This document shows positions 26,805-36,797 of a DNA stretch of 64,000 nt, in pieces (position 1 is the stretch's first letter; every line of letters starts with the position of its first letter). The position numbers and the translations under genes are program-made. The DNA is taken from assembly GCA_028282325.1 (NCBI GenBank), contig JANQID010000061.1:1-64000 (forward strand). The letters run 5' to 3'. The notes under the pieces were generated by a model, which saw only the letters and a list, made by a program, of their open reading frames with translations, did no database searches and was not told the DNA's origin. Source of the DNA: Chloroflexaceae bacterium. Its GTDB lineage: Bacteria; Chloroflexota; Chloroflexia; Chloroflexales; Chloroflexaceae.

Positions 26805-28682
26805 GTGAGCGAATATGCTACATCAGATTCGCATACGCTAACGCCGCAGGTCGATAGCGCGGAACCAACCGCGCCTCGGTCCGCCCGGCGCGCCCGCATG
26901 TCGCAGCGTCGTGTCAGCCGCCCCATCGAGTGGGTGCTGGTCGGCTTGGTTGGACTGACGTTACTCGGTGTGTTGGCGGCGATGCTCTTGTTGTTTGGCG
27001 AACGCGATTACCTCGACCGCGTCTATCCCAACGTCAGCGTGCGTGGCCAGAATCTGGGCAACCTGCGCGGCATACAAGCCCGCGGTGCGCTTGAACAACG
27101 CTATGCCGCCTTTCTCGCCAACCCCGTCGAACTCGTCTACGCCGGGCAGGTCTGGCGACCTGACGCGGCGGATCTCGGCGTCACGCTTGATATTGACGGC
27201 GCGGTTCGGGCAGCGCTGGCAGTTGGGCGCGAAGAGACGCGCCTGAACAGCGCGCGCACCGTTGCAGAGACCTGGCAGCAGGGCGTCGAGATGCCGCTGC
27301 GGGTGATCATCGACCAGGAGGTGATGCAGCGCTACCTGGTCGGATTGGCCCGCGAGGTGGAGCGTGCGCCGCACGATGCAGATTTGCACCTGGACGGCGC
27401 TGCTATTGTTGTCACCCCCGAAGAGAGCGGCGTGCAAGTCTTGATCGACGAGACGCTGTATGAAATCACCGCTGCGTTGTACGATCTTGAACCACGCCAG
27501 GTGACGGTGCGCACGCGTGCATTGACGCCGCGCCTGCGTGATGCCGACGTCGCGCCGGTGGTTGAGGAAGCGCGCGTCTTGCTTGATGGCCCGATCGTGC
27601 TGGCCGGCGATGATCAACAGTGGCAATGGTCGCCGGAGCAAATCGCCGCCTGGGTTCGCGTGCGGCGTATCACTGCTACCGACGGGAAGCCGATGATCGG
27701 CCTGAGCATCGAGCAAAATGCGGTGCGTAGCGCGCTGATGGAAATTGCTGCTGCGGTGCGACGTGACGGTGACCTGCCGCGTGTCGATTGGAACGGCGGC
27801 GATTTGCAGCTTAGCGAGCCGGGAACCCCCGGTCAGGGTCTGGATGCAGCTCTGGCGCTGGCCCAGGTCAATGCAGCTTTGCGTGGCGGATCGCGTGTTA
27901 TCGATCTGCCGTTGATCGAACTACCGCCACCGGTGACCGAGGCCAACCTCGCCGCATTGAATATCGTTGCACCGGTTGCCGCTGGTGAAAGCTCGTTCCG
28001 CGGCTCAGAGGCCTATCGCATCACCAACATCCGCGCCGGCTCGCGGCGTATGCACGGGCGGCTGATTCCGCCAGGCGCGACCTTCTCGTTTAATGACACG
28101 CTAGGTGTGGTTGACGCGGCGGGCGGCTTCGTCGAGGGCTACGCGATCGTCGATAATCGCACGCAGAAGGAGTGGGGCGGCGGGCTGTGCCAGGTCTCGA
28201 CCACCGTGTTTCGTGCGGCGTTCTGGGCCGGCCTGCCGATCGCCGAGCGTCACGAGCATTCGTTCCGCATCATCTGGTACGAAGATCTCGGCGAGCCGCC
28301 CGGCCTCGATGCGACGATCTTCACTGGCGTGAGCGACCTGCAATTCGTCAACGACACCGGCGGCTGGTTGCTGCTGCAGAGCGCGGTTGACCTTCAACGC
28401 CAGCGGCTGACCATCGCGCTGTATGGGCAGCCGACGCAGCGCACGGTCACTATGGATCACCAGATCCTCGAACGCACGCCGCCGCCGAACGAGCCGTTGT
28501 ATGTCGATGATCCGACGCTGCCGGCTGGCGCGTTCAAACAGACCGACGTGGCGCGGGGCGGAATGAAGATAGAGGTTTATCGCGAGGTTCGCGAAGATAG
28601 CCGCCTGGTGCGGCGCGATACGTTCCCCACCACCTTCCTGCCCTGGCCTGACATCTACGTGCGCGGTACGGGCGGTCGGTGA
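26805..28682 (+). CDS. VanW family protein with peptidoglycan-binding-like repeats
   Basis: A 625-residue protein anchored by one membrane helix (about residues 46-66, VLVGLVGLTLLGVLAAMLLL). The outer region has YoaR/PG-binding-4 type modules (VYPNVSVRGQNLGNLRG; then two related domains to about 385), followed by the VanW domain (about 415-545): GRLIPPGATFSFNDTLG, GGGLCQVSTTVFRAAFWAGL and ERHEHSFRI. No G5 domain is attached. The family is linked to cell-wall binding and vancomycin resistance clusters but has no proven activity. The GTG start suits the promoter; no other start is in frame nearby. Confidence 0.88.
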   Translation: MSEYATSDSHTLTPQVDSAEPTAPRSARRARMSQRRVSRPIEWVLVGLVGLTLLGVLAAMLLLFGERDYLDRVYPNVSVRGQNLGNLRGIQARGALEQRYAAFLANPVELVYAGQVWRPDAADLGVTLDIDGAVRAALAVGREETRLNSARTVAETWQQGVEMPLRVIIDQEVMQRYLVGLAREVERAPHDADLHLDGAAIVVTPEESGVQVLIDETLYEITAALYDLEPRQVTVRTRALTPRLRDADVAPVVEEARVLLDGPIVLAGDDQQWQWSPEQIAAWVRVRRITATDGKPMIGLSIEQNAVRSALMEIAAAVRRDGDLPRVDWNGGDLQLSEPGTPGQGLDAALALAQVNAALRGGSRVIDLPLIELPPPVTEANLAALNIVAPVAAGESSFRGSEAYRITNIRAGSRRMHGRLIPPGATFSFNDTLGVVDAAGGFVEGYAIVDNRTQKEWGGGLCQVSTTVFRAAFWAGLPIAERHEHSFRIIWYEDLGEPPGLDATIFTGVSDLQFVNDTGGWLLLQSAVDLQRQRLTIALYGQPTQRTVTMDHQILERTPPPNEPLYVDDPTLPAGAFKQTDVARGGMKIEVYREVREDSRLVRRDTFPTTFLPWPDIYVRGTGGR

Positions 28683-28723
28683 AGATCTGGCTTCAATGAT
28701 CAAACGTCTGGAGAATATGAGCG

Positions 28724-29455
28724 ATGGCGACTATCTATCGGGATCAGAGTTGGCGACATCGCGAGGTGCTGATCGTTCTGGCGCTGGCGATCGTGTCGTT
28801 GCTGCTCTGGCGTGCGCCCTTCGTCGGGCTGCTCTTCTATCCTTTCCGCCTCTTTGGCGTGTTTGTTCACGAGATCAGCCACGGTCTGGCCGCGATGATC
28901 ACCGGCGGCGAGTTTCATCGTTTCGCCGTTCATCCCAATCTGTCCGGCGTGGCGTTGGCCGAGGGCGGCATCCGCTGGATTATCGTCAGCGCTGGTTACG
29001 TTGGCAGCGCGATCTTCGGCGGGCTGCTGGTAATCCTCGCGGCGCGGGGCTCGCCGGCGCGTCGGGTTCTCCTGGGGTGGGGCGTTGCGTTGGGGTTGCT
29101 CTGCTTGCTGTTTGTGCGTAACCTTTTCGGCATTGCAACCGGCTTGCTGTTGAGCGCTGGGCTGATCGTCGCCGGTCGGCGTTTGCGCGAAGAGTGGGCC
29201 GACGGTCTGTTGCTCTTTCTGGCGGTGCAGATGATGCTTGACGCGCTGAACAGCCTGCTTGACTTGCTGCTCATCTCGGCCGCTCGCCCCGGCGTGCTTA
29301 CCGACGCGGAAATTATGGCCCGCGCCACCGGCGTTCCGGCGCTGTTCTGGGCGCTGCTGTGGGGTGTTATCGCCGGCGTCGTACTCTACACGTCGCTGCG
29401 CCTGGCCTATCGTCAGCCGCCGCCCACCCTGCGTCGCCCCGCCTCGCGGGTCTGA
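28724..29455 (+). CDS. M50-like membrane zinc peptidase family protein
   Basis: A 243-residue protein with about six membrane segments. H-E-x-x-H occurs in FVHEISHGLAAMITGG (near residue 50), as in the M50B-like family, and a second conserved piece NLFGIATGLLLSAGL follows. A classical N-P-D-G third ligand motif is not obvious, so activity as an intramembrane protease is likely but not certain. It follows the VanW gene by about 40 bases, and GGAG precedes the ATG, so the two may be co-transcribed. Confidence 0.75.
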   Translation: MATIYRDQSWRHREVLIVLALAIVSLLLWRAPFVGLLFYPFRLFGVFVHEISHGLAAMITGGEFHRFAVHPNLSGVALAEGGIRWIIVSAGYVGSAIFGGLLVILAARGSPARRVLLGWGVALGLLCLLFVRNLFGIATGLLLSAGLIVAGRRLREEWADGLLLFLAVQMMLDALNSLLDLLLISAARPGVLTDAEIMARATGVPALFWALLWGVIAGVVLYTSLRLAYRQPPPTLRRPASRV

Positions 29456-29469
29456 TCCCATTCGCCGCA

Positions 29470-30108
29470 TCAGTGCGTTGCGACCACAACTTCGCTCGGT
29501 ACGCCGAATTGCACCACCGCCTCGCGCTTGACCTGCACGAATCCGGCCTGGCACACCAGTGCGGCAAGCTGCAACGGACGACAGCCGCCACAGGCAACCG
29601 GGCTGATCGCGTAAGCCAGTTTCCACATATCGACAATTGCCCGGCTCACCGGCGTCATGCCTTCGGTCAGGGCGACCAGCGCGAGACGACCGCCGGGCCG
29701 GAGCACGCGCTTGAAGTCGGCGAGCAAGTCAGGCAGATCGGCGAGCGGCAACAGATCGAGTACATAGGATGAGAACAGCCGGTCGAAGCTGGCGTCGGCG
29801 AATGGCAGGCGCACGGCGTCGGCGCGACATAGCGGCCCGGCGGCGCGTGTGCGTGCCAGATCGAGCATCACCGGCGAGAGATCTGTCCCATAGGCTGCGC
29901 CGGATGGCGCGACTGCTGTCTGGATCTGGCGTAGCTCTTTGCCCGTTCCCACGCCAACATTCAGCACCCACTGACCCGGTTCGAGCGCAAGCAATTCCAA
30001 TGCACGCTGCTTGACGCGACTTTCGTACATCTCGGCTTGGTCGTGGCGGGCACCTAGCCAATCATAAAAACGTCGGGCGGATTCACGTGAAATCGTATCG
30101 GTGATCAT
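29470..30108 (-). CDS. UbiE-like class I SAM-dependent methyltransferase
   Basis: A 212-residue soluble methyltransferase. The SAM-binding loop is VLNVGVGTGKELRQI (near residue 45), followed by the acidic residue in YGTDLSPVM, motif II in ADASFDRLFSSYVLDLLP and motif III in RVLRPGGRLALVAL. The C-terminal half contains a Cys-rich phrase VACGGCRPLQLA that I cannot explain. I chose the ATG at 30108 because GAGGTG lies six bases upstream; the longer open frame to 30252 has no support. Substrate unknown. Confidence 0.8.
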   Translation of the reverse strand: MITDTISRESARRFYDWLGARHDQAEMYESRVKQRALELLALEPGQWVLNVGVGTGKELRQIQTAVAPSGAAYGTDLSPVMLDLARTRAAGPLCRADAVRLPFADASFDRLFSSYVLDLLPLADLPDLLADFKRVLRPGGRLALVALTEGMTPVSRAIVDMWKLAYAISPVACGGCRPLQLAALVCQAGFVQVKREAVVQFGVPSEVVVATH

Positions 30109-30259
30109 CTTTGACACCTCAATGGCAACAACGCCGTCTATAGATACGTTGCAACGAGTCTGGAAATCTTTCGCCGTTAGAATAGCACAAATGCAAACGC
30201 GATCGCCATGATGACGCCCACGTTTGCATCTCCTCAACTTGTGCGATCGCAAACGTTAA

Positions 30260-30292
30260 AGGGCTGCCGATCCCTCAAGGATCGGCAGCCCT
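30260..30292 (-). terminator. Rho-independent terminator of the small secreted protein gene
   Basis: A perfect 14-bp stem AGGGCTGCCGATCC / GGATCGGCAGCCCT with a 5-base loop. Read on the minus strand it is followed by TTTAACG. It lies 28 bases after the stop codon of the gene at 30320-30553. Confidence 0.8.
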
Positions 30293-30319
30293 CCTGCCGT
30301 AGGTACGGTTCAATCCCGC

Positions 30320-30553
30320 TTAGCGTGACACGTTGCTTTTCAGAATCATCGGCAGGCAAGCGCCATACGGTTCGCCGCAATACTCCCCCACGCTCGGATA
30401 GGAGGGGTTCGGATAGGAGGGGTCCGGATAGGAGGGGTCCGGATAGGCGTCGTCGCTTGCATGAAGGTTGTTGCCGCTGTTGCACAGAGCGATCAGAATC
30501 GCCAGGAGCGTTGCTGCAATGGTGGAAAGAGGAAGCTTCAATGTCTGCATCAT
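30320..30553 (-). CDS. Small secreted protein with YPDPS repeats
   Basis: A 77-residue protein: a signal peptide (hydrophobic core STIAATLLAILIALC), then three copies of a five-residue unit (YPDPS, YPDPS, YPNPS) ending in YPSVGEYCGEPYGACLPMILK. The repeat is exact at DNA level over 15-bp units near 30400-30447. Two cysteines flank the last turn and may pair. GGGAG precedes the start (30553, or the next codon 30550) and a strong terminator follows, so this is a real single-gene unit despite its size. No family recognised. The end with a Leu-Pro-hydrophobic run recalls the tail of the glycosidase at 1003-2304. Confidence 0.65.
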   Translation of the reverse strand: MMQTLKLPLSTIAATLLAILIALCNSGNNLHASDDAYPDPSYPDPSYPNPSYPSVGEYCGEPYGACLPMILKSNVSR

Positions 30554-30654
30554 ACTGTCTCCCGTTACGATAACATATGGTCTGGAGCTTATTGCCGATG
30601 GACGAACTCAGTGACCTGACGTATGATACACCTTGCCTGTAACGAAAGTGTTTC

Positions 30655-30792
30655 TACCAAACAATATTGGAGACACCGCATGCGGTCATTCTGAGCGCAG
30701 CGAAGAATCTCGGACTCCAAGGCCATCGAGACCCTGACCCTGAGCGAAGCGAAGGGGAAGGGTGACATGCAGCATACGCATCATCGTTTGGT
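30655..30792 (-). repeat. Family 1 inverted-repeat element, copy D
   Basis: A 138-bp copy in the opposite orientation to copies A-C. Terminal repeats TACCAAACAATA and CATCGTTTGGTA match. Internal blocks CATTCTGAGCGCAGCGAAGA and CCCTGAGCGAAGCGAAGGGG are conserved. It fills much of the gap between two promoter regions upstream of the beta-glucosidase gene. Confidence 0.85.
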
Positions 30793-30993
30793 ATCGACTG
30801 TGTCATTTCGACATACCGGGCGGAGGGTGACTGCCGATTCGGCGTGGTCGTGTATGCATTGCGAACCGGTATCAAACCGGCGGCGACGGCGCACCGTGAT
30901 CGGTGTACAATAGGCTCGCAAAAAGCAGGAGGTACAGTTTGCTCCTGTTGCTTTGACAAGGTTTCTAACGGTGGTGATTGCGAGGAGGCGGCT

Positions 30994-32339
<1,346 letters not shown>

Positions 32340-32343
<4 letters not shown>

Positions 32344-33377
32344 GCTTCTCCCTCTTTCACATTCTCGACGCCTTTAAGCGCGAGTTCGCCGGCGAAATGG
32401 CACGCTGCGAAATGACCCGGCTGATACTCTTTCCACTCCGGCGTCGTGGTTTTACATATTTCCTCGGCGTAGCGGCAGCGTGGGTGAAAGTAGCAGCCCG
32501 ACGGTGGATTCGCCGGGTTGGGGATTTCGCCGGCCAGAGCCACCGGGCGCATCGGTTGGTCGGGATCGGCTTCGGGAATGGCCGAGAGCAGCGCCTCGGT
32601 GTAGGGATGGAACGGATTGGCAAACAACTTTGGCGTCGCGGCCAGTTCAACCAGTCGCCCCAGATAGAGCACGGCGACGCGATCGGAAATATGCTCGACG
32701 ATGCTTAAATCGTGGGCGATGAACAGATAGGCCAGATTAAGCTCGACCTGCAAGTCTTGCAGCAGGTTGATCACCCCCGCTTGCACAGATACGTCGAGTG
32801 CGAAAACGGCCTCGTCGCAAACGATAAACGCCGGGTTGAGCGCCAGCGCGCGGGCGATGCCGATGCGTTGGCGTTGGCCGCCGCTGAAGGCATGCGGGAA
32901 ACGACGCAGGTGTTCGATGTTGAGCTTGCAGCGCAAGGCAATATCACGCACCTGTGCATCGATCTCCGTCCGATTGCTTGTCCCGTTCACCACCAACGGC
33001 TCGGCGATGATGTCGCGCACGGTCATACGTGGGTTGAGCGATGAGTACGGATCCTGGAAGATCATCTGCATATTGCGCCGAAACGTCCGCAACTCGTTCA
33101 TCCCCAGGCTGGTGACATCAACCGTCTGTCCTTCGTCCATATGGAACAGCACTTTGCCGCTCGATGGCTCGATCGCCCGCAGCAATGAGCGACCGATAGT
33201 TGTTTTTCCCGACCCGCTTTCTCCCACCAGCCCCAGCGTTTCGCCGCGATTGATCGTGAAACTGACATCGCTGACCGCTTTGATCGAGCCCTGCGTTCGG
33301 TTGAAAAAGCCTTTACGCAGCGGAAACTCTTTGGTCAGATTGCGAACTTCCAAGAGGGTATGATTGGTTGTCGTCAT
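32340..33377 (-). CDS. Opp/Dpp-type ABC transporter ATP-binding protein (OppF-like)
   Basis: A 345-residue ATPase. Walker A GESGSGKT, Q-loop IFQDPYSSLNPRMTV, signature FSGGQRQRIGIARAL and the C-terminal cysteine cluster (GCYFHPRCRYAEEIC...AACHF) seen in Opp ATPases are all present. Walker B and D-loop read VCDEAVFALDVS; most relatives have DEPVSALDVS, so two conserved residues (P to A, S to F) are altered. It is the last gene of the opp operon and converges on bglA with overlapping stops. Likely importing oligosaccharides rather than peptides, from context only. Confidence 0.9.
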
Positions 33378-33395
33378 CCGTCTGGCTCCCTGGTC

Positions 33396-34415
33396 TCACT
33401 CATACAGGAAACAACTCGTCGTGTGATCCGGCCCGATCTGGGTCAGCTTTGGAGCGTACACGTCGCACGTGCCATGGGTGCGCTGGGAGCAGCGGGTATG
33501 GAAGATGCAACCCGTCGGACGCTCCAGCGGGCTGGGAACGTTGCCTTCGATCGCGGCCAGCCGGGTGCGTGACTGCCCTACCTTGGGAATCGCTTTGAGC
33601 AGATTGACCGTGTAGGGGTGTTTGGGGTTGTGAAAAATCTCCCTGGTCGGACCCTTCTCAACGATGGTTCCCAGATACATCACCACAATCTCTTCGGCGA
33701 TCTGTGCGATCACGCCCAGGTTGTGGGTGATGAACAGGATCGCCATACCGAGATCGCGTTGCAGATCCTTCATCAACTCAAGCACCTGCGCCTGAATGGT
33801 GACATCGAGCGCCGTGGTCGGTTCGTCGGCGATGAGCAGCGATGGGTTGCACGAGAGAGCCAGGGCGATCATCGCGCGCTGGCGCATACCGCCGGAGAAC
33901 TCGAATGGGTACTGATCGATGCGCCGTTCCGGGTTGGAAATGCCGACCCTGGCCAGCATATCGATGGCGATAGTGCGCGCTTCCGGCTTGTTGACATCGC
34001 GATGGAGCAAAATAGCTTCCATCATCTGATTGCCGATGGTGTACACCGGCGAGAACGAGGCCGTCGGCTCCTGGAAAATCATCGCCACCTCGCCCCCGCG
34101 AATGGAGCGCATACGTTTGCTATTCGGGTTGATCTGGGTGACATCAACGACTTCCGCGTCTGAGCCGTTGCGTGACTGGCGCAACAGAATTTCGCCGCGT
34201 TCAACGATTGCGTTCCCCGGTAGAATGCGCAGAATACTCTGCATCGTGACGCTCTTGCCCGAACCGCTTTCGCCGACCACGCCGATGATTTGTCCGGGCT
34301 TTACGGAAATGGAAACTCCATCCACTGCGCGCACTTTGCCCTCATCGGTTTTGAATGAGATCGCCAGGTCGCGGATGTCGAGCAATGCGTCGCTCTGAGC
34401 TGGTAGAGTGTTCAT
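33396..34415 (-). CDS. Opp/Dpp-type ABC transporter ATP-binding protein (OppD-like)
   Basis: A 339-residue ATPase paired with the OppF-like protein. Walker [10 protein letters not shown]-loop [13 protein letters not shown], signature [15 protein letters not shown], Walker B and D-loop [14 protein letters not shown] and switch His (FITHNLGV) are all standard. The end has the usual cysteine cluster ([17 protein letters not shown]). The start lies 22 bases after the stop of the oppC-like gene and its own stop lies 18 bases before the oppF-like start. Confidence 0.93.
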   Translation of the reverse strand: MNTLPAQSDALLDIRDLAISFKTDEGKVRAVDGVSISVKPGQIIGVVGESGSGKSVTMQSILRILPGNAIVERGEILLRQSRNGSDAEVVDVTQINPNSKRMRSIRGGEVAMIFQEPTASFSPVYTIGNQMMEAILLHRDVNKPEARTIAIDMLARVGISNPERRIDQYPFEFSGGMRQRAMIALALSCNPSLLIADEPTTALDVTIQAQVLELMKDLQRDLGMAILFITHNLGVIAQIAEEIVVMYLGTIVEKGPTREIFHNPKHPYTVNLLKAIPKVGQSRTRLAAIEGNVPSPLERPTGCIFHTRCSQRTHGTCDVYAPKLTQIGPDHTTSCFLYE

Positions 34416-34437
34416 ATCTTCGCTTTCTGGTCAACTA

Positions 34438-35598
34438 CTATGAGCCGGTCACCGTGTACGGATCGGCGGCATCGCGCAGACCATCGCCCAGCACGGTAAA
34501 GGCCAGTACGGCAATGACCAACACGGCTGCCGGTATGAACAGCCACGGCGCTTGCTGAATGGCCCGAATATTCTGCGCCTCTTGCAACAACACGCCCCAA
34601 CTGATCGCCGGCGGTCGTAATCCGAGACCTACGAAACTGAGCGCCGTTTCACTCAAGATCATGTAGGGAAACGAGATGACCAGGTCCACGATGATATAGC
34701 TGGAAAATGCCGGCAGCAAGTGAACGGAGATGATTCGCGATGCTTTGGCTCCGGCCAGGCGCGCCGCTGTGACGTAGTCCTCATTGCGCAGCGTCAACAA
34801 TTGGCTACGAATGCGTCGGGACAGGGTGGGCCAGCCCACCAGGCCCAGAATGAGCGTCATCGCGAAGAAGACTTGCTCGGTAGACCACTCGCGCGGGAAG
34901 GAGGCGGCAAGGCCCATATAGAGTGGAATTACCGGCGCCACGCGCACGATCTCGGTGAGCCGCTGAATGATATAGTCGATCCAACCGCCGAAGTATCCGG
35001 CGATGCCGCCGATGATTAGCGCGAGCACAAATGCGATGAGTACGCCCAGTACGCCGATCGACAGCGATGTGCGTCCGGCGTAGAGCACGCGCGAAAAGAC
35101 ATCGCGCCCGATGTCGTCGGTGCCGAACAGATGCAAAAAGCCTTCATCTGTGCCAAACAGGTGGATGTCGGATCGGAACAGGCCAAAGAATGTGTAGCTA
35201 TCGCCGTGAGTGAAGAAGCGGATGTACCAACGCGTTTCGGGATCTGCTACTGGCAGCGGGCGCAATGTTACCGGATCGCGTTCGGTCTTCACGCCGTGAA
35301 CAAACGGGCGCAACGAAAAGCCGTTTGTGTCCCAGAACCGAATGGGTTGCGGCGGGCCAAGCAGATATTCTGTGTTGCGGGTTGTCCCCGTATATGGCGT
35401 TAAGAATTCGGCGAAGGCGCCAGCCAACGCGATAACGATAAGCACGATACCGCCGGCCAGCGCCGTCCGGTGATGCCGGAAGCGCCACCAGATAAGCTGC
35501 CATTGCGAAGCCGAATAATAGCGTAGAGTCGCCTCGGACTCGCCTGATCTGACGGTGGGGATGCTGGTATCCTGAGACGTCTCGTTGAGAATAGTCAC
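34438..35598 (-). CDS. Opp/Dpp-type ABC transporter permease (OppC-like)
   Basis: A 386-residue permease. After the first helix (GGIVLIVIALAGAFAEFL) comes an unusually long exported loop of about 110 residues (roughly 70-165), then the core with five helices and the EAA-type loop RLAGAKASRIISVHLLPA. The loop is longer than in peptide transporters and is often seen in oligosaccharide-type Opp systems (family knowledge). It starts with GTG; AAGGAGG within the end of the upstream gene, seven bases before, couples the two. Confidence 0.9.
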   Translation of the reverse strand: MTILNETSQDTSIPTVRSGESEATLRYYSASQWQLIWWRFRHHRTALAGGIVLIVIALAGAFAEFLTPYTGTTRNTEYLLGPPQPIRFWDTNGFSLRPFVHGVKTERDPVTLRPLPVADPETRWYIRFFTHGDSYTFFGLFRSDIHLFGTDEGFLHLFGTDDIGRDVFSRVLYAGRTSLSIGVLGVLIAFVLALIIGGIAGYFGGWIDYIIQRLTEIVRVAPVIPLYMGLAASFPREWSTEQVFFAMTLILGLVGWPTLSRRIRSQLLTLRNEDYVTAARLAGAKASRIISVHLLPAFSSYIIVDLVISFPYMILSETALSFVGLGLRPPAISWGVLLQEAQNIRAIQQAPWLFIPAAVLVIAVLAFTVLGDGLRDAADPYTVTGS

Positions 35599-35601
35599 CG
35601 A

Positions 35602-36597
35602 TTATCCTCCTTGAAGCCTGACGCGTGGATCGAGCATGGCCAGCACGATGTCAGAGAGAAAATTCATAAAAACGATCATAAATGTGAGAATGAGCAAAAT
35701 TGCACCGGCGACGAACATGTCCAGGTCGAGAAACGATTTGATGAGCAACTCGCCGAGTTCGGGCAAGCCCAGCACCAGCGCGACAATGGGCAATTCGGAA
35801 AAAATACGGTTGATGTCGAAGCCGATGGTGCTAACGACCGGGTTGATGGCCAGACGTGCCGGGTATTTGAGCAACAGCCGCGTCTCTGGCACGCCGCGCG
35901 CCCGTGCGGCGGCGACCGAAAGCTTGTTGATTTCGTCGAGCATCGTGGCGCGTACAGTCTGGATTTGCAGGGCAGTCGCCGACCATGCCAGCACGATGGT
36001 GGGAACGATCAGGTGTTGCAGCAAATCGACTGCCTTGGCGAAGCTCCAGGGCGCATTGGCATATTCCGGCGAGAACAGCCCGCCGACGCTCGACCCGAAT
36101 GCGGTAACGCTGATATAGAGCAATACCAGTGCAAGCAAGAAGTTGGGCAACGCCAGACCCAGGTAGCTAAACACCGTCAATGAATAGTCGGCTATAGAGT
36201 GGCGTCGGATTGCTGCGTAGATGCCGATCGGAATAGCGATCAGATAGGTGAGAATGAGTGTTGAGAAGAGGATTGCCAGCGTTAGCCAGATACGTTGACC
36301 GATAACTTTATTCACCGATGTCTCAAACGCAAACGCCGGACCGAAGTCGAAACGGGTGATGATGCCGCCGATCCAACTGATGTAGCGTTCCCAAGGCGGC
36401 TTATCCAGACCAAGATCGACGCGAATGCTCTGAATATCAGCCTCCGACAGGGTCACGCCGGTGCCCGAGAACTTGCGAAAGGCGTAACGCTCGGCATAAT
36501 CGCCGGGCGGTAGTTCCATAATCGCGAACACCATGATGGAGACGAAAAACATCGTCACCGCCAGGCCCAGCACGCGCTGGAGAAGAAATTTCACCAT
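35602..36597 (-). CDS. Opp/Dpp-type ABC transporter permease (OppB-like)
   Basis: A 331-residue permease with six membrane helices. The N-terminal helix with MVKFLLQRVLGLAVTMFFVS and the loop AAARARGVPETRLLLKYPA (the ATPase coupling helix) are family hallmarks. The ATG at 36597 follows a GAGG; a GTG six codons upstream is possible. Its end carries the ribosome site for the next gene. Confidence 0.92.
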   Translation of the reverse strand: MVKFLLQRVLGLAVTMFFVSIMVFAIMELPPGDYAERYAFRKFSGTGVTLSEADIQSIRVDLGLDKPPWERYISWIGGIITRFDFGPAFAFETSVNKVIGQRIWLTLAILFSTLILTYLIAIPIGIYAAIRRHSIADYSLTVFSYLGLALPNFLLALVLLYISVTAFGSSVGGLFSPEYANAPWSFAKAVDLLQHLIVPTIVLAWSATALQIQTVRATMLDEINKLSVAAARARGVPETRLLLKYPARLAINPVVSTIGFDINRIFSELPIVALVLGLPELGELLIKSFLDLDMFVAGAILLILTFMIVFMNFLSDIVLAMLDPRVRLQGG

Positions 36598-36719
36598 AAT
36601 CGATTGCCTCGTCACGACATTGGTTGGAGAGGAACGAAATGCCGCATATTTTCCGATGAGCGTGGTTATGTGCGCGGCGACAGGGATGGCATTTGAAGAT
36701 CGCGTCGGTAAAAGCTATC

Positions 36720-36797
36720 CTAATTCAGGTTGTTAGACCTGACAGATTTCATGAACCTGTCAGGTCTTTGCGTCAGTCTCTAATCAAATGTGGTTTT
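36720..36797 (-). repeat. Family 2 hairpin element, copy 1, at the 3' end of oppA
   Basis: A stem of 11 bp, AGACCTGACAG (36735-36745) and CTGTCAGGTCT (36757-36767), is flanked by a left TAATTCAGG and a right TAATCAAATGTGGTTTT. The same layout occurs at 40138-40230. The right end touches the oppA stop codon. After oppA the hairpin may stop or weaken transcription, which would keep the binding protein mRNA more abundant than the rest of the operon (inference). Confidence 0.65.

Noticed and set aside
30399-30450. Possible CRISPR array
   Set aside because: The repeats are 15-bp units without spacers and lie in frame inside a secreted protein gene.
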